Of a DNA stretch of 10,809 nucleotides, positions 1 through 8,069 are shown in pieces; within the stretch, counting starts at the first letter, position 1, and each line of letters begins with the position of its first letter. Both the position numbers and the translations under genes were made by a program. Origin of the DNA: Actinomycetes bacterium (lineage in GTDB: Bacteria > Actinomycetota > Acidimicrobiia > Acidimicrobiales > Microtrichaceae); contig JAEVZA010000291.1 of NCBI GenBank assembly GCA_023392475.1, positions 1 through 10,809 on the forward strand, given 5' to 3'. The notes under the pieces were generated by a model that made no database searches, was not told the origin of the DNA, and was given only the letters and a program-made list of their open reading frames with translations.

Positions 1-3
1 GGA

Positions 4-31
4 TTTCGGTCCGGGTGCGGTCGATTACGCT
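4..31 (+). promoter_or_regulatory. possible tkt promoter
   Basis: A TACGCT hexamer (26-31) fits the TANNNT -10 pattern, and TTTCGG (4-9) lies 16 nt upstream as a weak -35. Transcription from here would start near base 38 and leave a leader of about 25 nt that includes the ribosome binding site. The upstream context is cut by the window edge, so tkt could equally be read from a promoter or operon further left. Confidence 0.3.
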
Positions 32-51
32 TCGGCGGTCGTCGACCGGAC

Positions 52-56
52 AGGGA
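52..56 (+). promoter_or_regulatory. ribosome binding site of tkt
   Basis: AGGGA lies 6 nt before the ATG at 63. It supports that ATG over the in-frame codon at 15, which would add 16 basic, non-conserved residues before the family's usual N-terminus. Confidence 0.5.
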
Positions 57-62
57 TCCCAC

Positions 63-2042
<1,980 letters not shown>

Positions 2043-2047
2043 ACCCC

Positions 2048-2094
2048 CGGTCGCCCACGTGAACGGCGTCCGAACGTCACCTGAGGAGCGACCG
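2048..2094 (+). terminator. weak hairpin after tkt
   Basis: CGGTCGC (2048-2054) can pair with GCGACCG (2088-2094), with GTGA/TCAC (2059-2062/2077-2080) inside it. A second GCGACCG at 2106-2112 is an alternative partner. No T tract follows. It could be a weak terminator or a processing structure between tkt and tal, or a chance pairing in GC-rich DNA. Confidence 0.25.
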
Positions 2095-2135
2095 CGCCCA
2101 CCGGCGCGACCGCCGACATCCGTCGGACGTGGTCG

Positions 2136-2164
2136 TTCTCGGTCGGGGTCCGGCCCGGTAGGTT
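2136..2164 (+). promoter_or_regulatory. leaderless promoter of tal
   Basis: The -10 box is TAGGTT (2159-2164), preceded by CGG. The best -35 is TTCTCG (2136-2141), 17 nt upstream and weak. Only 6 nt separate the -10 from the ATG at 2171, so transcription would begin at or next to the start codon. There is no Shine-Dalgarno sequence before the ATG, which agrees with a leaderless mRNA. It implies that tal has its own promoter despite following tkt. Confidence 0.55.
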
Positions 2165-2170
2165 GGCGGC

Positions 2171-3268
2171 ATGGGACGTCTCCAGGACCTCTACACCCAG
2201 CAGGGGCAGAGCCCCTGGCTCGACAACCTCCGCCGCGACTGGCTCGCTGACGGGGAGATCCAGCGCTGGATCGACCGTGGCGTCCGGGGCATCACCTCGA
2301 ACCCGTCGATCTTCCAGAAGGCGATCGAGCAGGGCGACGAGTACACCGAGCAGCTCGCGGACCTCACCCGCAGCGGCGTGTCGGTGGCCGACGCGTACTG
2401 GGACCTCGTCACCGACGACATCACGGCGGCGCTCGCGGTGCTCCGCCCGCTCTACGACTCGTCGGACGCCGGCGACGGCTACGTGTCGGTCGAGGTGGCC
2501 CCGAACCTGGCGCGCGACACCGACGGCACGATGGAGGCCGCCCGCGGGCTGTGGGACCGGATCGCCCGACCGAACCTCTACGTGAAGATCCCCGGCACCG
2601 CCGAGGGCGTCCCGGCCATCCGCCAGATGCTGTCGGAGGGCCGGAACATCAACGTGACGCTGATCTTCAGCCTCCCCCGGTACGCGGACGTGATCGAGGC
2701 CTACATCTCCGGGCTCGAGGCGGCGGCCGAGGCGGGCCACGACCTCGCCCGCATCTCGTCGGTGGCGAGCTTCTTCATCAGCCGCGTGGACACGGAGGTG
2801 GACCGCCGGCTCGAGGCCGACGGCTCCGATGCCGCGCTGGCGCTCCGCGGCAAGGCGGCGGTGGCGCAGGGCAGGCTCGCCTACGCGATGGCGATGGAGG
2901 CGTTCACCGGCGACCGCTGGGACGCGCTCGCCTCGGAGGGCGCCCGGCCGCAGCGGCCGCTGTGGGCGTCGACGTCCACCAAGAACGCGGCCTACCCCGA
3001 CACGCTCTACGTCGACTCGCTCATCGGGCCGCACACGGTGAACACGATCCCCGACGCCACGCTCGAGGCCTTCGACGACCACGGCACGGTCGCCCGCACC
3101 GTCGACGCGGACGTCGAGGCCACGACGGCGACCTGGGCGGCGATCGGCGAGCACGTGGACATGGACGACGTCGCCAACGTGCTCGAGGGCGAGGGCGTCA
3201 CGGCGTTCGAGAAGAGCTTCGACGAGCTCCTGGGCGTGCTCGACCACCGGGCCGCCGAGTTCCGCTGA
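2171..3268 (+). CDS. tal: transaldolase
   Basis: Transaldolase transfers a dihydroxyacetone unit from sedoheptulose-7-P to glyceraldehyde-3-P, giving erythrose-4-P and fructose-6-P, and works with transketolase in the cytoplasm. The 365-residue product matches the actinobacterial Tal subfamily in length and sequence. The N-terminal part has the GVRGITSNPSIFQKAI barrel motif (residues about 38-53). Lys139 in LYVKIPGT is the Schiff-base lysine. INVTLIFS, ASFFISRVD and the WASTSTKN segment follow in the expected order. The ATG at 2171 is fixed by a TAGGTT -10 box ending 6 nt before it and by the conserved MGRLQDLY-type N-terminus. A 14-bp hairpin starts 36 nt after the stop, so the transcript probably ends there. 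I see no defects, and the assignment is very secure. Confidence 0.96.
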   Translation: MGRLQDLYTQQGQSPWLDNLRRDWLADGEIQRWIDRGVRGITSNPSIFQKAIEQGDEYTEQLADLTRSGVSVADAYWDLVTDDITAALAVLRPLYDSSDAGDGYVSVEVAPNLARDTDGTMEAARGLWDRIARPNLYVKIPGTAEGVPAIRQMLSEGRNINVTLIFSLPRYADVIEAYISGLEAAAEAGHDLARISSVASFFISRVDTEVDRRLEADGSDAALALRGKAAVAQGRLAYAMAMEAFTGDRWDALASEGARPQRPLWASTSTKNAAYPDTLYVDSLIGPHTVNTIPDATLEAFDDHGTVARTVDADVEATTATWAAIGEHVDMDDVANVLEGEGVTAFEKSFDELLGVLDHRAAEFR

Positions 3269-3303
3269 CCCACCCCGGCGCGCACGCACCACGCTCCGTC
3301 CGT

Positions 3304-3346
3304 CGACCGTCCTGCTCTCCGCGCCCCTCGACGAGCAGCACGGTCG
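3304..3346 (+). terminator. hairpin terminator of tal
   Basis: Fourteen bases (CGACCGTCCTGCTC, 3304-3317) pair with 3333-3346 (GAGCAGCACGGTCG) with one C/C mismatch and a 15-nt loop. The hairpin starts 36 nt after the tal stop and ends 9 nt before the first hxlR operator half-site, so it separates tal transcription from the hxlR promoter. No T run follows, as is common for terminators in high-GC actinobacteria. Confidence 0.6.
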
Positions 3347-3354
3347 GGTGTTCG

Positions 3355-3393
3355 GGTTCGGATCCTGAACCTACTTGGTTCGGGATCTGAACC
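3355..3393 (+). promoter_or_regulatory. tandem dyad operator upstream of hxlR
   Basis: Two 17-bp dyads share perfect arms GGTTC-N7-GAACC: site 1 at 3355-3371 and site 2 at 3377-3393. Their centres are 22 bp apart, about two helical turns, so bound dimers would sit on the same DNA face. Site 2 overlaps the -35 hexamer and the spacer of the hxlR promoter, and its dyad extends to CT/AG at 3374-3375/3395-3396. The right arm of site 1 and the left arm of site 2, with TACTT between them, form a third inverted repeat (10 of 11 positions). HxlR proteins bind as dimers to dyads and often repress their own genes, so autoregulation is the natural reading. Binding is inferred, not shown. Confidence 0.55.
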
Positions 3394-3403
3394 GAGGTAG
3401 CGT
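3375..3403 (+). promoter_or_regulatory. leaderless promoter of hxlR
   Basis: The -35 TTGGTT (3375-3380), a 17-nt spacer and the -10 TAGCGT (3398-3403) make the best promoter in the window. The GTG start at 3412 is 8 nt after the -10, with no Shine-Dalgarno sequence, which predicts a leaderless or nearly leaderless mRNA. Operator site 2 fills almost the whole spacer. Confidence 0.6.
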
Positions 3404-3411
3404 GCGCCGCC

Positions 3412-3882
3412 GTGGGACTCCCGGCCGAGCACCTGCACGACGAGCTGGACGACGGACCCGGGTGCTCGATCGCCCGGGCGCTGGACATCGTCGGCGACCG
3501 CTGGACGATCCTGATCCTGCGCGACGCGTTCCGCGGCCTCCGCCGCTTCGACGAGTTCCGCCGGGACCTGGACATCCCCCGTGCCGTCCTCGCCGACCGG
3601 CTGCGCAAGCTCGTGGACGCCGGCGTGATGGCGAAGCGCCGCTACCAGGACCACCCGCCCCGGGACGAGTACCGCCTCACCAGCATGGGGCTCCAGCTCT
3701 CCCCGATCCTCGTCAGCCTCATGCAGTGGGGCGACCGCTGGCTGTCGGGCCCCGACGGGCCGCCGACCCTGCTCGTCCACGAGCCGTGCGGCACCGAGAT
3801 CGACCTCGGCTTCCACTGCCGGACCTGCGACGAGGACTTCACGCCCACGGACATCGCCAGCCGGCCGGGTCCCGGCCGCTGA
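3412..3882 (+). CDS. HxlR-family winged-helix transcriptional regulator
   Basis: A 156-residue DNA-binding regulator. Residues about 17-105 match the HxlR/MarR-like winged helix: GCSIARALDIVGDRWTILIL with the family's N-terminal Cys18 and Trp31, then FRGLRRFDEF, the recognition-helix region (PRAVLADRLRKLVDAG), the wing with RRYQDHPPRDEYRLT, and the dimer helix ending LMQWGDRW. HxlR proteins act as dimers, and several sense electrophiles or oxidants through cysteine. This one also has a C-terminal cysteine cluster, Cys126, His135-Cys136 and Cys139 (CGTE...HCRTC), which could bind metal or sense redox state. The GTG at 3412 is chosen because it is the first codon in frame after a -10 box and begins just before the conserved domain. 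fbiC starts 81 nt downstream on the same strand and may be cotranscribed. The family is secure; the target genes and signal are unknown. Confidence 0.9.
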   Translation: MGLPAEHLHDELDDGPGCSIARALDIVGDRWTILILRDAFRGLRRFDEFRRDLDIPRAVLADRLRKLVDAGVMAKRRYQDHPPRDEYRLTSMGLQLSPILVSLMQWGDRWLSGPDGPPTLLVHEPCGTEIDLGFHCRTCDEDFTPTDIASRPGPGR

Positions 3883-3950
3883 GCGACCTCGCACCACCCC
3901 GACCCCGTGCCCGACGGTCGCGACCTCCCCCCGACCTCCTTGACCCCCCG

Positions 3951-3955
3951 AGAGG
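3951..3955 (+). promoter_or_regulatory. ribosome binding site of fbiC
   Basis: AGAGG lies 8 nt before the GTG at 3964. It decides the start: the upstream in-frame GTG at 3907 has no such site and would add 19 proline-rich residues that look unconserved. Confidence 0.55.
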
Positions 3956-3963
3956 ATCCCCGC

Positions 3964-6318
3964 GTGGACGAGCTGAACGATCTCCTGGCGCTGCCGCTCG
4001 ACGACCTCATGGCCCGCGCCCGGGCGGTGCGCGACGCCACCTGGGGCTCCCGCGTCACCTTCTCGCCGAAGGTCTTCATCCCGCTCACGATGCTGTGCCA
4101 GGACCGCTGCGGCTACTGCACGTTCGCCCAGCCCCCGGCCCGGCTCGAGTCGCCGTACCTCTCCCCCGAGGACGTCCTCCGCATCGCCCGGGCCGGCGCC
4201 CGCCGCGGGTGCCACGAGGCGCTGTTCACCCTCGGCGAGAACCCCGAGGCCCGCTACCCGGCAGCGCGCGACTGGCTCGCGGAGCACGGGTACGCGTCGA
4301 CCGTCGACTACCTCGCCGCGATGTGCCGGCTGGTGCTCGACGAGACCGGCCTGCTGCCGCACGCGAACGCCGGCGCGCTGTCGCACGACCAGCTCGCGCT
4401 CCTGCGCACCGTCGCGCCGTCGCAGGGGATGATGGTCGAGTCGCTCGAGCCCGACCTCGCCGCCCACCGCGGGTCGCCCGACAAGGCGCCCGAACGGCGC
4501 CTCGCCACGCTCGAGGCGGCCGGCGCTCTGTCGATCCCCTTCACCACGGGGATCCTCGTCGGCATCGGCGAGTCGCGCCGCTCCCGTGCCGAGGCGCTCG
4601 CCGCCATCGCGGACTCGCACCGGCGCCACGGCCACGTGCAGGAGGTGATCGTCCAGAACTTCCTGCCGAAGGACGGCACGGCGATGCACCTCGCGCCGCC
4701 GTGCCCGGAGGACGAGTACCTCGAGGCGATCGCCCTCGCCCGCCTCATCCTGCCGACCGACGTGCACCTGCAGGCGCCGCCGAACCTCTCCGACGACTTC
4801 GGCGTCCTGCTCGACGCCGGCATCGACGACTGGGGCGGCGTGTCGCCCGTGACAGCCGACCACGTGAACCCCGAGCGGCCCTGGCCGGCGCTCGACCGCC
4901 TCCGCCAGGTCACCGAGGACCGCGGCCGGGCGCTCGCCCCCCGCCTCACGATCTACCCCGAGCTCGCCCTCGACCCCGACCGCTGGTTGGACGAGGCGCT
5001 GCGCTTCCCGGTCCTCGACCGCTCCGACGCCGAGGGCGTCGGCCGTGACGACCCCGGTGCGGTGTTCCCGCAGAAGGTCGGCGAGATCACCGCCGTCGGC
5101 GACGGCGCCGAGGTGACGCTCGTGGGGCAGCGGTCGACGGCCTGGTACTCGGGCGCAGGCGTCCAGCCGACCGTGCTCGTCCCGGCCGGCTCCGACCGCG
5201 TCACCGGCCGGGTCGCCGAGGTCCTGGACGGCGTGCGCGCCGGCGAGGAGGTCGGCGAGGACGAGATCGTGGCGCTGTTCTCCGCACGCGGACCCGAGGT
5301 CGCCGCCGTGGCCGCCCTCGCCGACGAGCTGCGCCGGGAGATCGTCGGCGACACCGTCACCTACGTCCGCAACCGGAACATCAACTACACGAACGTCTGC
5401 ACCTTCAAGTGCCGCTTCTGCGGGTTCTCCAAGGGCCCGCTGAGCCTGAACCTGCGGGGCAAGCCGTACCTCCTCACGCTGGACGACATCGCCGAGCGCG
5501 TGCGGGAGGCGTGGGACCTCGGCGCCACCGAGGTGTGCCTGCAGGGCGGCATCCACCCCGACTTCGACGGCGACTACTACCTCGACGTGTGCCGGGCGGT
5601 GAAGGACGCGGCGCCCGACATCCACGTCCACGGCTTCACCGCGCTCGAGGTGACGGAGGGTGCCAAGCGGCTCGGCGAGCCGCTCGACGAGTACCTCCGC
5701 CGCCTGGTGGACGCGGGTCTCCGCACGCTGCCGGGCACGGCCGCCGAGATCCTCGACGACGACGTCCGCGCCGTCCTGTGCCCCGACAAGATCGACACCG
5801 AGGAGTGGCTCCACGCGCACCGCACCGCCCACTCGGTCGGGCTGCGCAGCAACGTCACGATCATGTTCGGCGCCGTCGAGCAGCCGCGCAGCTGGGCCCG
5901 CCACCTGCTGCTCACCCGGGAGCTGCAGCGTGAGACCGGCGGGTTCACCGAGTTCGTCGGGCTGCCGTTCGTGCACATGGCGGCCCCCATCTACCTGCAG
6001 CACCGCGCCCGGCGGGGCCCGACGTTCCGTGAGGTCGTCCTCATGCACGCCGTGGCGCGGATCGCCTACCGCGGCGACATCGACCACGTGCAGGCGTCGT
6101 GGGTGAAGCTCGGGCTGCCGGGCGTGCGCCAGCTGCTGCAGGCGGGCGTCGACGACCTCGGCGGCACGCTGATGGACGAGAACATCAGCCGCGCCGCGGG
6201 CGCCCAGCACGGCACGGGGGTCGACGAGGCGGACTTCCGGGCGCTGCTCGAGCCGCTCGGCCGCACGCTCGCCCAGCGCACGACCCTCTACGGGACGGTC
6301 GACCCGGTCCCGGCCTGA
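3964..6318 (+). CDS. fbiC: FO synthase, fused CofG/CofH radical SAM enzyme
   Basis: FbiC makes 7,8-didemethyl-8-hydroxy-5-deazariboflavin (Fo), the chromophore of coenzyme F420, from tyrosine and 5-amino-6-ribitylaminouracil. It uses two radical SAM centres in one cytoplasmic protein. The N-terminal CofG half (residues about 1-340) has the [4Fe-4S] motif Cys45-X3-Cys49-X2-Cys52 (CQDRCGYC), then EALFTLGE, GLLPHANAG and PFTTGILVGIGE. A linker of about 120 residues leads to the CofH half, with RNRNINYTNVC and Cys479-X3-Cys483-X2-Cys486 (CTFKCRFC), GATEVCLQGGIHP, TLPGTAAEILDD and GGTLMDENISR. At 784 residues it is somewhat shorter than the 856-residue mycobacterial protein but intact in both halves. 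The GTG at 3964 with AGAGG upstream is preferred over the GTG at 3907. The last 31 bp overlap the convergent membrane-protein gene. No cofC, cofD/fbiA or fbiB lies in the window. Confidence 0.96.
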   Translation: MDELNDLLALPLDDLMARARAVRDATWGSRVTFSPKVFIPLTMLCQDRCGYCTFAQPPARLESPYLSPEDVLRIARAGARRGCHEALFTLGENPEARYPAARDWLAEHGYASTVDYLAAMCRLVLDETGLLPHANAGALSHDQLALLRTVAPSQGMMVESLEPDLAAHRGSPDKAPERRLATLEAAGALSIPFTTGILVGIGESRRSRAEALAAIADSHRRHGHVQEVIVQNFLPKDGTAMHLAPPCPEDEYLEAIALARLILPTDVHLQAPPNLSDDFGVLLDAGIDDWGGVSPVTADHVNPERPWPALDRLRQVTEDRGRALAPRLTIYPELALDPDRWLDEALRFPVLDRSDAEGVGRDDPGAVFPQKVGEITAVGDGAEVTLVGQRSTAWYSGAGVQPTVLVPAGSDRVTGRVAEVLDGVRAGEEVGEDEIVALFSARGPEVAAVAALADELRREIVGDTVTYVRNRNINYTNVCTFKCRFCGFSKGPLSLNLRGKPYLLTLDDIAERVREAWDLGATEVCLQGGIHPDFDGDYYLDVCRAVKDAAPDIHVHGFTALEVTEGAKRLGEPLDEYLRRLVDAGLRTLPGTAAEILDDDVRAVLCPDKIDTEEWLHAHRTAHSVGLRSNVTIMFGAVEQPRSWARHLLLTRELQRETGGFTEFVGLPFVHMAAPIYLQHRARRGPTFREVVLMHAVARIAYRGDIDHVQASWVKLGLPGVRQLLQAGVDDLGGTLMDENISRAAGAQHGTGVDEADFRALLEPLGRTLAQRTTLYGTVDPVPA

Positions 6319-7343
6319 CAGGCCGCCGTCGACAGCAGCACCGTCGGCTGGAGCGGCGTCGCCGGGTTCACGGGCGAGCTCTGCTGGCACGAGCCGTCGG
6401 GCCAGCGGAAGACGAGCGGCCCGCTGTACCCCGCCGGCACCGTGAGCACGGTCACCGGTTGGCCGTTCGTGTCGGTCTGACCGAGGTCGGGCGTGCGCGG
6501 CTCGATGGTGGCCGTCCCCGCGGTCACCGTGGCGGCGTCGGGCGAGCGGCCGCCGGCGGCACCGCCGACCATCGCGACGTAGCCCGTTCGGGGCGCGGGC
6601 ACGTCCGCGTTCACCCGGAACTGGGCGGACTCGCCCGTCCCGTTGCACCGGGTGAGCTCCACCTGGATCAGCGGCTGGCCGACCTTCGCGTAGCGGTTGA
6701 CGACCTGGATCGGCGTGCCGGTCGGCGTGCACGGCACGTCGGTGTCGGGGGTGGTCACGACGTCGCTCCCCCAGACCACGTTGGCCCGCACGCCGGTCGG
6801 CGCCGCACCCGGCGTGGGGTCGGTCCAGTTGATCGTGAGCGTGAGGTTCGACCCGGCCGTGCCGGCGACGGCGTAGCTCGAGACCGTGATGGCCTGGATC
6901 GGCGGCACCGTGGTCGTGGGGATCGTCGTGGTCGTGGGCGGCAACGTGATCGGCGCGGGCTTCGCCGTGGTCGTCGGCGCCACCGTGGTGACGGGCGCCA
7001 GCGTCGTCGGCGGTGCGGTGACCAGGGGCAACGTGCTCGTGGTCGCCGTCGTGGTGGTGGTCCGGTCGCCGTCGGCCACCACGTCGTCGGGGTCGTTCCG
7101 CGGGATGAGCACCACGGCGAGCGCGATGACCGCGATCGCGGCCGCGCCGCCGAGCACCGCCCGGCGGGTGCGCACGCGGCGGCGGGCGCGGAGGTCGACG
7201 ACCTGGCGCGCCGTGGTGAGGTCGAGGCCGGTCACCGCGAGCCCGGCGACGACGGCGCCCGTCGACGGCAGCACCCCCCGGTCGGGGCCCGGCTCGTCGG
7301 GCGACGCGTCCTCCGGCGCGGTGGGCGGCGTCGTGGTGGTCAC
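6288..7343 (-). CDS. single-pass membrane protein with Thr/Pro-rich stalk, putative anti-sigma partner
   Basis: A 351-residue protein with no enzyme motif I can recognise. The N-terminal 61 residues are acidic then basic (RARRRVRTRR just before the membrane) and should lie in the cytoplasm. Residues 62-81 form one membrane helix (AVLGGAAAIAVIALAVVLIP). Residues about 94-148 are a Thr/Pro-rich, probably disordered stalk. The outer domain from about 150 is beta-rich and carries four cysteines (Cys205, Cys233 and two near the C-terminus) that could form two disulfides. The GTG start overlaps the stop of the sigma-like gene in a GTGA, so translation is probably coupled. This order and topology resemble actinobacterial ECF sigma/anti-sigma pairs, but I do not see the classic HXXXCXXC zinc anti-sigma motif in the cytoplasmic part. 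It may instead be a different kind of surface sensor. Its 3' end overlaps the end of fbiC by 31 bp. The gene is sure; the role is inferred. Confidence 0.85.
   Translation of the reverse strand: MTTTTPPTAPEDASPDEPGPDRGVLPSTGAVVAGLAVTGLDLTTARQVVDLRARRRVRTRRAVLGGAAAIAVIALAVVLIPRNDPDDVVADGDRTTTTTATTSTLPLVTAPPTTLAPVTTVAPTTTAKPAPITLPPTTTTIPTTTVPPIQAITVSSYAVAGTAGSNLTLTINWTDPTPGAAPTGVRANVVWGSDVVTTPDTDVPCTPTGTPIQVVNRYAKVGQPLIQVELTRCNGTGESAQFRVNADVPAPRTGYVAMVGGAAGGRSPDAATVTAGTATIEPRTPDLGQTDTNGQPVTVLTVPAGYSGPLVFRWPDGSCQQSSPVNPATPLQPTVLLSTAACQAGTGSTVP
6900..7064 (-). repeat. low-complexity Thr/Pro coding tract
   Basis: This stretch encodes residues about 94-148 of the membrane protein, a run of Thr and Pro with Val/Ala punctuation (TTTTT, PPTT, TTTTIPTTT). 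In DNA it appears as imperfect repeats of GTGGTCGT on the + strand. It is likely to vary in length between relatives and may be O-glycosylated, as Thr/Pro-rich actinobacterial secreted linkers often are. The glycosylation is inferred. Confidence 0.6.
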
Positions 7344-7981
7344 GCGACGTCCTCCGCGGGGACGTCGAGCGCACCCGCCCGACCACCGTCGACGCGGCGG
7401 CCGTCGGCCAGGTGCTGGCCGATGCGCGCGAGCGAGCGCTCGACGTCGTGCGACGTCATGCCGAGCAGCGCAGCGGCGTGGCGCGGGGTGAGCCCGGCGC
7501 CGAGGGTCACGAGCCCGACGCGCCGGTCACGTCGGCGCATCGTCACGAGCGCGCCGTGGAGCTCGGCGAGCGGCAACCCCTGCCGACCCCACTCGCTCCC
7601 GACGCCGTCGTCGAGCAGGTCGTCGGGCAGGAGGTCCTCGGCCTTGGCGCCCTCGGGCAGCGCCACCCGCCCGGGGTGCCCGAGCAGGCGGGCCAGGGTG
7701 AGGTCGGCGGTCCACGACATGATCCGGCGGAGCGCGGCGTCGGTGTCGGACAGGCGCTGCACCTTCGCCCGGGTCAGGGCCTCGGTGGCCACCTCACCCG
7801 ACATCGCCGTGGAGCCCACGGCGGCCACCTGGTCGCGGTCGAGGGCCCGCTGGGCGAGCCCGACGGACGCCGGGTAGGCGCGGGCGAACAGGAGGTCGAA
7901 CCCGCCCGGTCGAGGCGCGTCCATCCGCACGTCGTCGACGTCGTCGGCTGCTGCGTCGCCGGTCCCGGCGCGGGATCGCAT
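7340..7981 (-). CDS. degenerate sigma-70/ECF-like protein
   Basis: A 213-residue soluble protein. Residues about 28-100 follow the sigma region 2 pattern (FDLLFARAYPASVGLAQRAL, then GEVATEALTRAKVQRL and an RRIMSWTADLTLARLL helix). After a linker of about 35 residues, residues 137-191 look like a sigma region 4 helix-turn-helix (LAELHGALVTMRRRDRRVGL, then LTPRHAAALLGMTSHDVERSL). Both halves deviate from canonical ECF factors: the usual acidic EDLXQE-type segment of region 2 is poorly kept, so it may be a divergent sigma factor or a repurposed regulator. The ATG at 7981 has GGAG 7 nt upstream. Alternatives are the ATG at 7924, without a ribosome site, and a longer frame to 8047 that would run into the divergent LOG promoter. 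The membrane protein gene follows through a GTGA overlap. The gene is secure and the family call is moderate. Confidence 0.75.
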   Translation of the reverse strand: MRSRAGTGDAAADDVDDVRMDAPRPGGFDLLFARAYPASVGLAQRALDRDQVAAVGSTAMSGEVATEALTRAKVQRLSDTDAALRRIMSWTADLTLARLLGHPGRVALPEGAKAEDLLPDDLLDDGVGSEWGRQGLPLAELHGALVTMRRRDRRVGLVTLGAGLTPRHAAALLGMTSHDVERSLARIGQHLADGRRVDGGRAGALDVPAEDVA

Positions 7982-7988
7982 GGCCCTG

Positions 7989-7992
7989 CTCC
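7989..7992 (-). promoter_or_regulatory. ribosome binding site of the sigma-like gene
   Basis: GGAG on the minus strand lies 7 nt before the ATG at 7981 and picks this start over the codons at 8047 and 7924. Confidence 0.45.
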
Positions 7993-7998
7993 AGCGGT

Positions 7999-8022
7999 GG
8001 ACTCTCCCCCGGTGATTGTTCC
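7999..8022 (-). promoter_or_regulatory. possible ECF-type promoter of the sigma-like gene
   Basis: On the minus strand GGAAC (8022-8018), the classic ECF -35 core, is followed after 15 nt by GTCC (8002-7999), close to ECF -10 cores such as GTC. It lies just upstream of the GGAG ribosome site (7992-7989) and the ATG at 7981. If real, it would suggest that the sigma-like protein transcribes its own operon. The leader would be very short, and both motifs are short enough to occur by chance. Confidence 0.25.
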
Positions 8023-8037
8023 ACGAAGGCGGTCGGA

Positions 8038-8051
8038 TGCGGTGCACCGCA
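8038..8051. promoter_or_regulatory. 14-bp perfect palindrome between divergent genes
   Basis: TGCGGTGCACCGCA reads the same on both strands. It sits in the 88-bp gap between the sigma-like gene and the LOG gene, 4 bp upstream of the LOG -10 box, where a bound protein would block that promoter. A smaller palindrome, CGGTACCG (8053-8060), overlaps the -10. It is a plausible operator, but palindromes of this base composition also arise by chance. Confidence 0.4.
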
Positions 8052-8055
8052 CCGG

Positions 8056-8061
8056 TACCGT
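8056..8061 (+). promoter_or_regulatory. leaderless -10 box of the LOG-family gene
   Basis: TACCGT lies 8 nt before the ATG at 8070, with no Shine-Dalgarno sequence between them. No convincing -35 is visible (TCGGAT at 8033-8038, 17 nt upstream). The same TACCGT, preceded by CGG, stands before the PNPOx-like gene. Confidence 0.5.
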
Positions 8062-8069
8062 GAGCGCGG

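Noticed and set aside
3907..3963. Upstream in-frame GTG (3907) as the start of fbiC
   Set aside because: There is no ribosome site before it, and the extra 19 residues are proline-rich and unlike the family. The GTG at 3964 has AGAGG 8 nt upstream.
3375..5048. A 557-codon + strand frame overlapping hxlR and fbiC
   Set aside because: The translation is a low-complexity Arg/Pro/Ala shadow in a different frame from both real genes and shows no recognisable motif.
3007..7386. A stop-free minus-strand frame of 1459 codons antisense to hxlR and fbiC
   Set aside because: It is an Arg/Gly/Ala/Val-rich shadow caused by the high G+C and third-position bias of fbiC. It has no domain, and two well-supported genes cover the same DNA.
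7982..8047. Sigma-like gene extended to a start at 8047
   Set aside because: It would run through the divergent intergenic region and the 14-bp palindrome, and it adds a basic His/Arg-rich stretch with no family match. The ATG at 7981 has GGAG 7 nt upstream.
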